Assembly: GCF_010093135.1 (NCBI RefSeq)
Contig: NZ_PDWK01000010.1
Span: forward strand, 1-56,381
Direction of reading: 5' to 3'
DNA length: 56,381 nucleotides
DNA from: Pseudoxanthomonas taiwanensis
Lineage (GTDB): Bacteria; Pseudomonadota; Gammaproteobacteria; Xanthomonadales; Xanthomonadaceae
Both the position numbers and the translations under genes were made by a program. Positions 25,675 through 34,138 of the stretch are shown in pieces (position 1 is the stretch's first letter; every line of letters begins with the position of its first letter). The notes below the pieces were generated by a model. That model was not told the DNA's origin. It worked only from the letters and a program-made list of their open reading frames with translations, and ran no database searches.

Positions 25675-26925
25675 ATGACGGTCATTCGCGAAGGCAACAC
25701 TATTCGGTTCCAAGGTCAGTACCGAGATGCTGACCTACATCATCCCTTAGTGTGCCTGCACCACGCAGTCAACGACCATGGGTACAGCGATGTTGTTCTG
25801 GACTTTTCGGAGTGCGTCGAAACCTATCCAGGGCCGATGCTAGCACTTTGCGCAGAAATTTTGCGGTTGCGAGGCCAGCAAGTCGATGCACAGCTCATTC
25901 TTCCCAAGCGAGAAGCCCTAGCCCGCCTATTCGTAAATGCGAACTGGGCGAACCTCATCGAGCCGCGGCGCTACAACGCCTCTAGGTTTCGCGGTCACAC
26001 TCAAATTCCCGCGACGCGCTTCGAATCGCCGGCCGAGCAAAATGATGCGGTAAATCGAATTGTGAACGCCATCCTCGGCGGCATTCCGGACATTCGGCGT
26101 GAGAACTTCGCGGCGCTGGAGTGGGCGGTCAACGAACTCACCGACAACGTGATTGTTCACTCTGAGTCGCCAATTGGAGGTCTGGTGCAGGTCTCCAGCT
26201 TCAAGCGAACTTCGAAGGTGATTGAACTAACCATCGCGGATGCAGGGCTTGGCATTCCGGCAACATTACGGTCCGGAGGGTTCACCGGCTCTGACACAGA
26301 TGCACTAGATCGGGCAATTCGCGAGGGCGTGACGCGCGACAAGTCTGTCGGCCAAGGCAACGGCCTATATGGCAGCTATCAGATCTGTTGCCACAGCGGC
26401 GGCGCGTTCCAGATCGAATCCGGTCATGCACGCCTCCTCTATCGCCCGGGCCCATACGGCCTTGAAATCAGGGACCAAAAGGTGCCCGTCCACGGCACGC
26501 TCGTCATCGCGAAGATCAACTTCACTGATCCAGACCTGCTCAAAGACGCCTTGAATTTCTCGGGAAAGTCGTACACTCCTGTTGACTACATTGAAACGCG
26601 CTACGAAAGCCACGGATCCGATCTTCTTCAGCTAAAGATGATCGATGAAGCATCGTCCTTTGGCAGCCGAGTGGCGGGCACACCAGTTCAAAACAAGCTC
26701 TACAATTTGGTGCGGATGTGCCCAGGCCAAGCTATCGAGATTGATTTTTCGCAGGTTCCTCTGGTCTCGAGTAGTTTTGCCGATGAAGTCTTCGGAAAGC
26801 TCTTCGTGAAGCTTGGGCCTCTGGAGTTCATGCAGCGCATTCGCTTTAAGAACGTTGAGCACACGGTTCGTCTGCTTATTGATAAAGCCATATCGCAGCG
26901 GGTAGCTGCCGGCTTAGGGAGCTAA
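25675..26925 (+). CDS. Cassette 3 protein: STAS-like / GHKL ATPase / STAS-like (DUF4325) fusion
   Basis: A 416-aa soluble protein with three parts. Residues ~1-100 look STAS-like (D-V-V-L-D-F-S-E-C-V-E-T-Y-P-G-P). Residues ~130-270 form a GHKL/HATPase domain with N-box E-W-A-V-N-E-L-T-D-N-V, G1 I-A-D-A-G-L-G-I-P and G2 G-Q-G-N-G-L-Y-G-S. The C-terminal ~90 residues resemble DUF4325/STAS-like (I-E-I-D-F-S-Q-V-P-L-V-S-S-S-F-A-D-E-V-F-G). No histidine phosphoacceptor or receiver domain is seen. The pattern recalls anti-sigma-factor kinase/antagonist pairs fused in one chain. The ATG is only 10 bp from the cassette junction with no clear ribosome-binding site, and the stop overlaps the attC opening. 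Confidence 0.8.
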   Translation: MTVIREGNTIRFQGQYRDADLHHPLVCLHHAVNDHGYSDVVLDFSECVETYPGPMLALCAEILRLRGQQVDAQLILPKREALARLFVNANWANLIEPRRYNASRFRGHTQIPATRFESPAEQNDAVNRIVNAILGGIPDIRRENFAALEWAVNELTDNVIVHSESPIGGLVQVSSFKRTSKVIELTIADAGLGIPATLRSGGFTGSDTDALDRAIREGVTRDKSVGQGNGLYGSYQICCHSGGAFQIESGHARLLYRPGPYGLEIRDQKVPVHGTLVIAKINFTDPDLLKDALNFSGKSYTPVDYIETRYESHGSDLLQLKMIDEASSFGSRVAGTPVQNKLYNLVRMCPGQAIEIDFSQVPLVSSSFADEVFGKLFVKLGPLEFMQRIRFKNVEHTVRLLIDKAISQRVAAGLGS

Positions 26926-26941
26926 CAATTCGTCCAAGCCG
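26921..26941. other. Truncated attC3 remnant
   Basis: GCTAACAATTCGTCCAAGCCG matches the first arm of attC1/attC2. The following CGGTTGAGACTTCCGG does not supply the second arm or a GTTRRRY core. This marks the eroded distal end of the array; chromosomal GC content resumes here. Confidence 0.8.
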
Positions 26942-27029
26942 CGGTTGAGACTTCCGGAGGTGGCGCAGCGGCTGCGTCATCACGCCGTGGTAGTACCCTC
27001 GGGTGCGGTCCCCCGATGGAGCAATGCCC

Positions 27030-27422
27030 ATGGCGATCGAAATCCAATATCTGGCCTGGACGGTGGTGCTGGGGCTGCTGCAGCTGGTGCTGGCCACCGC
27101 GCTGGCCACCCGGCACCGCGGCCTGGCGTGGAATGCCGGCCCGCGCGACCAGCCGCCGGGGCCGGTGCCGGCGGTCGCCGGGCGCGCCGAGCGGGCCATG
27201 CGCAACCTGCTGGAGACCTTCCCGTTCTTCGCCGCCGCCGCGCTGGGCGTGGTGGCTGCGGAACGGGGCGATGCCTGGACCGCGCTGGGCGCGCAGCTCT
27301 ACTTCTGGGCGCGGGTGGTGTACGTGCCGTTGTACCTGGCCGGCATCCCGTACCTGCGTTCGCTGGCCTGGGCTGTGTCCGTGGCTGGGCTGCTGATGGT
27401 GCTGGCGCCGCTGCTGCGCTGA
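27030..27422 (+). CDS. MAPEG-family membrane protein
   Basis: A 130-aa protein with four hydrophobic segments, fitting the MAPEG fold (membrane-associated proteins in eicosanoid and glutathione metabolism). Typical features are A-T-R-H-R-G-L in the first loop, E-R-A-M-R-N-L-L-E-T-F-P-F-F and the Y-F-W-A-R-V-V-Y-V-P-L-Y-L-A-G segment. Bacterial members are usually uncharacterised and a glutathione link is only family-level. The ATG at 27030 has GGAG 8 bp upstream; ATG 27024 is possible. It is the first chromosomal gene after the integron. Confidence 0.85.
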   Translation: MAIEIQYLAWTVVLGLLQLVLATALATRHRGLAWNAGPRDQPPGPVPAVAGRAERAMRNLLETFPFFAAAALGVVAAERGDAWTALGAQLYFWARVVYVPLYLAGIPYLRSLAWAVSVAGLLMVLAPLLR

Positions 27423-27509
27423 ACCATACGGCGTGGCATTCATGACCGGTTGCGTTGGCGGCCACGGCACCGCCTAGACTGGGGTTTCTTCACGCCGGAA
27501 CCACGCCCT

Positions 27510-28700
27510 GTGCCCGCACTGCCGCCGCGCCGCCTCCTGCCCGTCCTCCTGCTGCTGGTCGCGGTGCTGGTGACGCTGGCCGCGTGCCTGCGCCCGTCCG
27601 GCGGGGGGGCGGCGGTGGAGACGCAGACCGTGCAGTCGCCCGAGGAGGGCGGCGCGGTCAGCCGCGACCCGATGCCGGAGGAAGCGGCCGCGCCCGTACC
27701 GCCGCCGGCGCCGGAACCGGCGCCCGAGCCGGAGCCGGACTGGTCGCCGCTGGAGCTGGCCTCCGGGCGCGCCTGGCTCGGCTGCGGGCTGGACTACCGC
27801 GAGGGCGACGGTCAGGCCCTGCCGGACCTGGGCCGGGACACCCTGCAGGCGCTGATGGAGCCGTGCCGCGAGGGCCAGGTGGTGCGGTTGCGCTACAGCG
27901 GCAAGATCGCCGCCGACTTCACCGCGCTGGTGGAGCGGGTCACGCGCATGGCCGAGACGCTGGACATCCGCCACCGCGTGCTGGACCTGGACTCCACCGG
28001 CGGCCAGGTGGAGGACGCGATCCGCGCCGGCGACTGGATCGGCGGCCACCGTTGGACGCTGTGGGTGCGCGAGGACTCGGTCTGCCACAGCGCCTGCGTG
28101 TTCGTGCTGGCCGGTGGCGACAACCGCGTGCTGGCCGGACGGGTGGGCATCCACCGCATCATCCGCCTCAGTTCCACCGCCACCAGCCGCCAGGAGCTGA
28201 ACACCGAGCTGCAGGCGGTCTACGCCACGGTACGGGCCTACCTGGAGCGCAACGGCGCCTCGCCGCTGCTGGCCGACGTGATGAAGACCGTGCCCAACCG
28301 CAGCCTGCGCCTGCTGACCGCCGACGAGCTGGCCGCCTACGGCCTGGACGGCAACAACGCCGCCCAGGACGACCTGGACCGGGTGCGCCTGCTGGCCAAG
28401 TGCGGGGACGACTTCATGCGCCGCCGCGACCGCTGGGTGCGCGCCTTCGAGGAGCGTTGCCGCGGCGCCTCGGCGGTGTACGCGCGCAACGCCTGCGGCC
28501 TGGAGCTGCGCCGCGCGCTTGGCTTCCCGGACGACGAGTGCCCGTCCGAGAGCCCGCTGGCCGAGTTCAACGTGCTGGAGCGGATGGCGGCCGAGGAGCC
28601 CGCGGACACCGCCACCGGCGATGCGTCCGCGCTGCCGGCCGGCGCCGAGGTGGCGGCGCAGGCGCCGGCCGGGAACGAGGGCGCCGGCGGCGGCGACTGA
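27510..28700 (+). CDS. ClpP/crotonase-fold periplasmic lipoprotein
   Basis: A 396-aa lipoprotein. The signal peptide ends in the lipobox L-A-A-C (cysteine ~26), followed by a Pro/Glu-rich linker. The core shows the ClpP-like pattern D-S-T-G-G-Q-V-E-D-A-I (oxyanion region) and C-H-S-A-C-V-F-V-L-A-G-G, where the Ser would be nucleophile, then V-G-I-H-R. It resembles the COG3904-type predicted periplasmic proteins; substrate unknown. The GTG at 27510 is chosen because it puts the signal peptide at the start, while an upstream TTG at 27450 would bury it. Confidence 0.75.
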   Translation: MPALPPRRLLPVLLLLVAVLVTLAACLRPSGGGAAVETQTVQSPEEGGAVSRDPMPEEAAAPVPPPAPEPAPEPEPDWSPLELASGRAWLGCGLDYREGDGQALPDLGRDTLQALMEPCREGQVVRLRYSGKIAADFTALVERVTRMAETLDIRHRVLDLDSTGGQVEDAIRAGDWIGGHRWTLWVREDSVCHSACVFVLAGGDNRVLAGRVGIHRIIRLSSTATSRQELNTELQAVYATVRAYLERNGASPLLADVMKTVPNRSLRLLTADELAAYGLDGNNAAQDDLDRVRLLAKCGDDFMRRRDRWVRAFEERCRGASAVYARNACGLELRRALGFPDDECPSESPLAEFNVLERMAAEEPADTATGDASALPAGAEVAAQAPAGNEGAGGGD

Positions 28701-28824
28701 ACCCGGCTGAACGCCCGCCGAGGCGGTGTCCGGCCCGCACGCGACAGGCGGCGGCGGGGGCGGCACAATGGCGGTTTCAAGCCAAGTGTCCGCCGCGCCT
28801 CCGGGCGTGTGCCCCCGGAGTCCG

Positions 28825-30627
28825 ATGTCCGCCCCCCACCAGGAAACCACCGCCGCGCCGGGCTTCGGCGATCTCGGCTTGCCCGCGCCTTTGCTCACGG
28901 CCTTGGCCGGGGTCGGCTACGAGGCCCCGTCGCCGATCCAGGCCGCCACCATCCCGGCGCTGCTGTCCGGCCGCGACGTGCTGGGCACCGCCCAGACCGG
29001 CACCGGCAAGACCGCGGCCTTCGCCCTGCCGATCCTGGCCAGGCTCGAGCTGGAGCGGGCCCGCCCGCAGGCGCTGGTGCTGGCTCCGACCCGCGAGCTG
29101 GCCATCCAGGTGGCCGAGGCCTTCCAGCGCTACGCGGCGAAGATGCCCGGCTTCCAGGTGCTGCCGATCTACGGCGGCCAGGGCTACGGCCCGCAGCTGC
29201 ATGCGCTGCGCCGCGGCGTGCACGTGGTGGTCGGCACCCCGGGCCGGATCATCGACCACCTCGAGCGCGGCTCGCTGGACCTGTCGGCCCTGCGCGCGCT
29301 GGTGCTGGACGAGGCCGACGAGATGCTGCGCATGGGCTTCATCGACGACGTCGATGCCGTGCTGCAGAAGACCCCGCCGCAGCGCCAGGTGGCGCTGTTC
29401 TCGGCGACCATGCCGGCGCCGGTGCGGCGCATCGCCCAGACCTACCTGCGCGACCCGGCCGAGGTGACCATCGCGGCCAGGACCACCACTTCGGCCAACA
29501 TCCGCCAGCGCTACTGGTTCGTCAGCGGCGTGCACAAGCTCGACGCGCTGACCCGCATCCTCGAGGCCGAGCCGTTCGACGCGATGATCGTGTTCGCGCG
29601 CACCAAGGCCGCCACCGAGGAGCTGGCCAACAAGCTGCAGGCGCGCGGCGTGGCCGCCGCGGCGATCAACGGCGACATGCAGCAGCAGCAGCGCGAGCGC
29701 ACCATCCAGCAGCTCAAGGACGGCCGCCTGGACGTGCTGGTGGCCACCGACGTGGCCGCGCGCGGCCTGGACGTGGAGCGCATCAGCCACGTCCTCAACT
29801 ACGACATCCCGTACGACACCGAGAGCTACGTCCACCGCATCGGCCGCACCGGCCGCGCTGGGCGCAGCGGCGAGGCGATCCTATTCGTCACCCCGCGTGA
29901 GAAGGGCATGCTGCGCGCGATCGAGCGCGCCACCCGGCAGCCGATCGAGGAGATGCGCCTGCCGACCGTGCAGGCGGTCAACGATCGCCGCGTGGCGCGC
30001 TTCTTCGAGCGCATCGCCGGCGCCCTGGAGGCCGGCGGCCTGGACGAGTACCGCACCCTGGTGCAGCGTTACGTGGCCGAGCACGAGGTGGCCGCCGAGG
30101 ACGTGGCCGCCGCCCTGGCGCGGCTGCTGCAAGGCGACGTGCCGCTGCTGCTGGAGGCGGCCGGGGAGCCGCCGCGCGAGCATCCAGTGCGCGAGGCGCG
30201 CGGTCCGCGGCCCGGCCGTGACGGCGAAAGGCCCGCGCCGCGCCCCTCGCGCCCGCCGCGCGGCGCGCGCGAGGCGCGCCCGCAGCCGGAGCCGGGCATG
30301 GAGACCTACCGCATCGAGGTCGGCCGCTTCCACGGCGTGCGCCCCGGCAACATCGTCGGCGCCATCGCCAACGAGGCCGGGCTGGAAAGCCGCCACATCG
30401 GCCGCATCGACATCCACGACGACCACTCGCTGCTGGACCTGCCGGCCGGGATGCCGGCGGAGATCCTGGCCCACCTGCAGAAGACCTGGGTGGTCGGCTG
30501 CCAGCTGCGCATCCAGCGCTGGAACGGGCGGATCGGGGAAGAGGGCGGTGCCCGCCGGTTCCCGCGCCCGGGTCCGGGTCGCACCCTGCGCCCCCACCGC
30601 AAGGGCAGGCCGCGACCGCATGGCTGA
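28825..30627 (+). CDS. DEAD-box ATP-dependent RNA helicase (DeaD/CsdA-like)
   Basis: A 600-aa RNA helicase for rRNA/mRNA remodelling and ribosome assembly. Motifs are ordered as expected: Q motif (Y-E-A-P-S-P-I-Q), Walker A A-Q-T-G-T-G-K-T (56-63), P-T-R-E-L, D-E-A-D, S-A-T, then A-R-G-L-D and H-R-I-G-R-T-G-R-A-G-R. A DbpA-type RNA-binding domain (Y-R-I-E-V-G-R-F-H-G-V-R-P-G-N-I-V-G-A-I) precedes the basic Arg/Pro tail. This architecture fits DeaD/CsdA rather than RhlE or SrmB. The 124-bp leader may regulate it, as in csdA, but no motif was recognised. Confidence 0.92.
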   Translation: MSAPHQETTAAPGFGDLGLPAPLLTALAGVGYEAPSPIQAATIPALLSGRDVLGTAQTGTGKTAAFALPILARLELERARPQALVLAPTRELAIQVAEAFQRYAAKMPGFQVLPIYGGQGYGPQLHALRRGVHVVVGTPGRIIDHLERGSLDLSALRALVLDEADEMLRMGFIDDVDAVLQKTPPQRQVALFSATMPAPVRRIAQTYLRDPAEVTIAARTTTSANIRQRYWFVSGVHKLDALTRILEAEPFDAMIVFARTKAATEELANKLQARGVAAAAINGDMQQQQRERTIQQLKDGRLDVLVATDVAARGLDVERISHVLNYDIPYDTESYVHRIGRTGRAGRSGEAILFVTPREKGMLRAIERATRQPIEEMRLPTVQAVNDRRVARFFERIAGALEAGGLDEYRTLVQRYVAEHEVAAEDVAAALARLLQGDVPLLLEAAGEPPREHPVREARGPRPGRDGERPAPRPSRPPRGAREARPQPEPGMETYRIEVGRFHGVRPGNIVGAIANEAGLESRHIGRIDIHDDHSLLDLPAGMPAEILAHLQKTWVVGCQLRIQRWNGRIGEEGGARRFPRPGPGRTLRPHRKGRPRPHG

Positions 30628-30725
30628 GCCCCCGGGTATTCTGGGCCCCAGGCCGGCGCCGCGCCGCGCGTGTCCGGACCTCCCCGGACCGCGCGTCCGT
30701 CCCGGATGGACGGAGCGGCACTAGA

Positions 30726-32429
30726 ATGGCCGCAGGGGGACCCATGCGACGAACCTGCAAGGAACGCGTCAACGGCCACGGCGGCGTCCGCCGGGGCCTG
30801 GCGTGGTGCCTGCTGGCCCTGGCGTGGCTGCTGGCCGACGTCGCCTTCGCCGGCGCGCCCGTGCGCACCCGCGGCCCGGACTACATCGTCTCCGGTGCCC
30901 CGGCTTCCGACCCGTTCCCCGGCCGCACCTGCGACGCCGCGGCGCTGGCTGCGCTGGACCGCCACATCGAGCTGCCGCCTCCGCCGGGCGGCTGGTCCGG
31001 CGTGCCGCAGGCGGTCAACGTGTTCAACGTGTTCGCCGGCGAGGTGATGGTCCACTACGGCGACCGCCAGGTATGCGGCCGCATGCACGACGCGCGCACG
31101 CGCGACTCCCGCTTCCGTGCCGGCGTGGGCATGGTGCTGGTACCCCGGGCCGGAGACACCGAGCCGGTGCGGGTGGCCTGGGCGCAGCCGCTGAAGACCG
31201 GCTGGATCCCCACCGTGCGCATCGGCGCGCCCAGTCCGGTGCAGCAGATCGACACCGCGCGCCTGCTGGTGCGCACCGCCTGCCTGGCGGTGGCCCTGGC
31301 GCTGGCGGTGACCGCGCTGATGGGCTTCCTGAGCGCGCGCGACAGCGTGTTCCTCGGCTACACCGTGCTGTGCGTGGGGACCATCCTGTGGCAGGCGGTG
31401 CTCAGCGGCCTGGCCGGCTACCCGGAGCCGTGGCTGCCGATCGGCGACAACGAGTGGCGCTGGGTGGCCGCGCTGTCCTGCATCGGCCTGTCGCTGGCGT
31501 CCCTGGTGATGTGGCTGCTGGTCGGCGGCGCGCGCCGCTGGCCGCGCTCGCGCCGGGGCCTGAGCGTGGGCGTGGCCGTGTTCTGGCTGGCGGGGCTGGC
31601 CGCGGCCGTGTGGCTGCCGCTGCCGGCGCTGGCGGTGGTCATCGGCGGCGTGGACGAGGCCTTCGCACTGGCCTGCCTGGTCATCCTGGCGCTGGGCCTG
31701 CACATGCTGTGGCAGGGCTGGATGGGGGCGCTGGCCGGCATCGCCGCGGTGCTGCCGTTCCTGGTGATGGCGGCGCTGGACCGCACCGGCAACCTGCTGC
31801 TGATCGAATACCGGGTCGAGGCCATGCAGCTGGCCATCACCTGGTTCCTGATCGTCAGCGCCTACGCGCTGAACCAGCGCCTGGGCCGGTTGCGCCGGCG
31901 GCGCGAGGAGATGCAGCTGCTGGCCGCCACCGACGCGCTCACCGGCCTGACCAACCGCCGTGCCGGCCTGCGCCGCCTGGAGGGGCGCGTGGCCGAGGCC
32001 CTGGCCACCGGCATGCCGCTGAGCGTGGGCTTCGTGGACATCGACCTGTTCAAGTCCATCAACGACGTGCACGGCCACGAGACCGGCGACCGCGTGCTGG
32101 TGGCGGTGGCGCGTGCGCTGGCTGCCTCGGTGCGTGACGCCGCCGATGTGATCCGCATGGGCGGCGAGGAGTTCCTGGTGCTGCTGCCGGGCGTGGCGGG
32201 CCAGGCCGCGCGCGAGCGCATGGAGACCCTGCGCGGCCGGGTCACCGCCGCCACCGCGGCCCTGGGCGTGGCCGGGCTGCGGGTCACCGCCAGCATCGGT
32301 CTGGCCTCGCTGGAGGATGGCGAGGATGCCAGGACCCTGCTGCGGCGCGCGGACGAGGCCATGTACCGGGCCAAGCGCGCCGGCCGCGACCGGGTGGCGG
32401 ACGCCGACGGCGCGCCGCCGGGGGGCTGA
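30726..32429 (+). CDS. Membrane diguanylate cyclase with 7TM region and GGDEF domain
   Basis: A 567-aa sensor. It has a signal/anchor (L-A-W-C-L-L-A-L-A-W-L-L), a periplasmic domain of ~150 residues, about seven membrane helices (~residues 175-375, 7TM-DISM-like) and a C-terminal GGDEF domain with active-site motif G-G-E-E-F. D-I-D-L-F-K-S-I-N-D and the A-D-E-A-M-Y-R-A-K-R-A-G-R-D end are typical, so c-di-GMP synthesis is likely. A canonical RxxD inhibitory site is not evident (D-A-A-D stands at that place). An alternative start is ATG 30744. Confidence 0.88.
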   Translation: MAAGGPMRRTCKERVNGHGGVRRGLAWCLLALAWLLADVAFAGAPVRTRGPDYIVSGAPASDPFPGRTCDAAALAALDRHIELPPPPGGWSGVPQAVNVFNVFAGEVMVHYGDRQVCGRMHDARTRDSRFRAGVGMVLVPRAGDTEPVRVAWAQPLKTGWIPTVRIGAPSPVQQIDTARLLVRTACLAVALALAVTALMGFLSARDSVFLGYTVLCVGTILWQAVLSGLAGYPEPWLPIGDNEWRWVAALSCIGLSLASLVMWLLVGGARRWPRSRRGLSVGVAVFWLAGLAAAVWLPLPALAVVIGGVDEAFALACLVILALGLHMLWQGWMGALAGIAAVLPFLVMAALDRTGNLLLIEYRVEAMQLAITWFLIVSAYALNQRLGRLRRRREEMQLLAATDALTGLTNRRAGLRRLEGRVAEALATGMPLSVGFVDIDLFKSINDVHGHETGDRVLVAVARALAASVRDAADVIRMGGEEFLVLLPGVAGQAARERMETLRGRVTAATAALGVAGLRVTASIGLASLEDGEDARTLLRRADEAMYRAKRAGRDRVADADGAPPGG

Positions 32430-32436
32430 GCCCGGA

Positions 32437-33390
32437 TCAGTCCGGCACGCGCCCGGAGCCGGCCGCGCCCAGGGGCCCCGCGCCGCCCGCCGCGGCGCCG
32501 CGGCGGCGTTCCAGCAGCGGGGCTAGGAACACCGCCGCCAGCACGATGCACACGCCCAGGTAGAACTGCAGGCTCAGCTCGTGCTGCTCGCCCAGCAGCA
32601 GCATGGCCAGGGCGATGGCGTACACCGGCTCCAGGTTGGTGGCCAGCTGCACGGTGTAGGCGCTGAGCCGGCGCAGGGCCACCAGGGCCAGGGCGAAGGG
32701 CAGCAGGGTGCAGGCCAGGGCCAGCAGCACCAGCAGCACGCCGTCGCGCAGGCCCGGCACCGCCAGCAGGTTGCCGGCGAAGGCCGGCACCAGCAGCGGC
32801 ATCAACGGCGCCAGCGCGGTCAGCGCCAGCACGCCGGTGCCCAGCTCCAGGGCGGTGACCGCCAGCGGGTCGGCGTGGTCCACCAGGCGCTTGTTGAGCG
32901 AGCCGAAGACCGCCACCAGCAGCGCCGACAGCGCGCCCACCGCCACGCCCAGGCGCATGCCGTCCGGCACGCCGCCGACCACCAGCGCCACGCCCGGCAG
33001 CACCGCCAGGCCCAGCAGCAGCTCGCGCGGGCGGAACGGGCGCCGCGCCACCCACGGTTCGATGATCGCGGTGAACACCGGCGCCAGGGCGATGCACGTG
33101 GCCGCCACCGAGGCGTTGGCCAGCTTGATCGCGCCGTAGAAGGTCAACCAGTGCAGTGCCACCAGCACGCCCACACCGGCATAGCCGGTGGCCAGGCGCG
33201 CGTCCAGGGCGCGCAGGCTGCGCCAGACCCGCGGCAGCAGCGCCAGCGCGGCCACCACCAGCAGCATGCGCCACCACACCAGCGGCAGCGCGGGCAGGGA
33301 GATGAGCTTGCCGAGGATGGCGGTGAAGCCCCACAGCAGGACGCAGAAGTGGATCTGCAGGAGCGCGCGGCTGCGGTCGGTCATGGACAT
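32437..33390 (-). CDS. EamA/DMT-family transporter
   Basis: A 317-aa inner-membrane protein with ten predicted helices arranged as two EamA repeats (first L-L-W-G-F-T-A-I-L-G-K-L, second S-A-L-L-V-A-V-F-G-S-L-N-K-R). The family includes metabolite and amino-acid exporters, so the substrate is unknown. The C-terminal tail is Gly/Ala/Arg-rich. It is the last gene of a likely minus-strand run with the DUF2238 and DUF72 genes, and ends 7 bp from the convergent GGDEF gene. Confidence 0.85.
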   Translation of the reverse strand: MSMTDRSRALLQIHFCVLLWGFTAILGKLISLPALPLVWWRMLLVVAALALLPRVWRSLRALDARLATGYAGVGVLVALHWLTFYGAIKLANASVAATCIALAPVFTAIIEPWVARRPFRPRELLLGLAVLPGVALVVGGVPDGMRLGVAVGALSALLVAVFGSLNKRLVDHADPLAVTALELGTGVLALTALAPLMPLLVPAFAGNLLAVPGLRDGVLLVLLALACTLLPFALALVALRRLSAYTVQLATNLEPVYAIALAMLLLGEQHELSLQFYLGVCIVLAAVFLAPLLERRRGAAAGGAGPLGAAGSGRVPD

Positions 33391-33435
33391 CGGTGCATTA
33401 TCGCACGGCGGCGGCCGGGCAGGCTGCGCGCACCG

Positions 33436-34095
33436 TCACGGCCGCGCCGGGCGCGGCGCCAGCCAGCCGGCCAGGCCCATCAGCGCGACCGAGAGCGCGG
33501 CGCCGAGGGCGGCCAGCAGCATGTCCTTCTGCGCGTCCCACTCGTCGCCCTGGGTGCCCAGGTAGGCCTGGCCGAGGTCGCCGCCGAACACGCTGGCCGC
33601 GGCCCATTCGAACAGCTCGAACAGCAGGGCGTGGGACATGATGAAGCTGACCGGCAGCACGTAGCGCCAGGCCCCGCGCGGGGCGGCCGCGCGCTCGAGC
33701 AGCTGCACGCAGGTGGGGGCCAGCAGCAGGCCGTAGCTGAAGTGCACCAGGCGGTCGTAGGTGTTGCGGGTGAAGCCGAACAGGGCGTCCACCGAGAAGC
33801 CGAGGTGCTGGCGGAAGAACGCGTCGTAGGGGACCTCGGCGTAGGTGTAATGCGCGCCCACGGCGTGCAGCAGGCCGAACACGAACAGGCCGATGCAGGC
33901 CGGCCAGGACAGCGGCAGGCGCCGCCACAGCGCCGGCAGCAGCAGTACGGCCAGCACCACCAGCACGTTCTCCAGGGCCCAGTCCTCGCGGTAGCGGGGA
34001 TTGACCGCCAGCGCGGTCCAGGCCGCCACGTACACGGCCAGCAGGGCCAGGGCATGGCGGGGGGGGACGGGCGTGTGCAGGGGAGCCGCGCTCAT
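33436..34095 (-). CDS. DUF2238 (YjdF-like) membrane protein
   Basis: A 219-aa inner-membrane protein with about six helices. Characteristic segments are G-A-H-Y-T-Y-A-E-V-P, N-T-Y-D-R-L-V-H-F-S-Y-G and F-E-L-F-E-W, with a D-E-W-D-A-Q-K-D-M loop, matching the DUF2238/YjdF family of unknown function. Conserved His/Glu/Asp residues in the membrane face suggest an enzymatic or metal role, but nothing is established. Confidence 0.82.
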   Translation of the reverse strand: MSAAPLHTPVPPRHALALLAVYVAAWTALAVNPRYREDWALENVLVVLAVLLLPALWRRLPLSWPACIGLFVFGLLHAVGAHYTYAEVPYDAFFRQHLGFSVDALFGFTRNTYDRLVHFSYGLLLAPTCVQLLERAAAPRGAWRYVLPVSFIMSHALLFELFEWAAASVFGGDLGQAYLGTQGDEWDAQKDMLLAALGAALSVALMGLAGWLAPRPARP

Positions 34096-34138
34096 GGCGG
34101 CGCATGATCGCATGCCGCCGCGGCCGCGGCACCGGCCC

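Larger units (their letters stand above)
25665..26941 (+). mobile_element. Integron gene cassette 3 with truncated attC
   Basis: Starts TTAGCTCCC, complementary to GGGAGCTAAC at 26918-26927, which opens its attC. That attC follows attC1/attC2 to AAGCCG at 26941 and then diverges. The second arm and the closing GTTAG core are missing, so the cassette end is broken and excision should be impaired. Confidence 0.85.
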
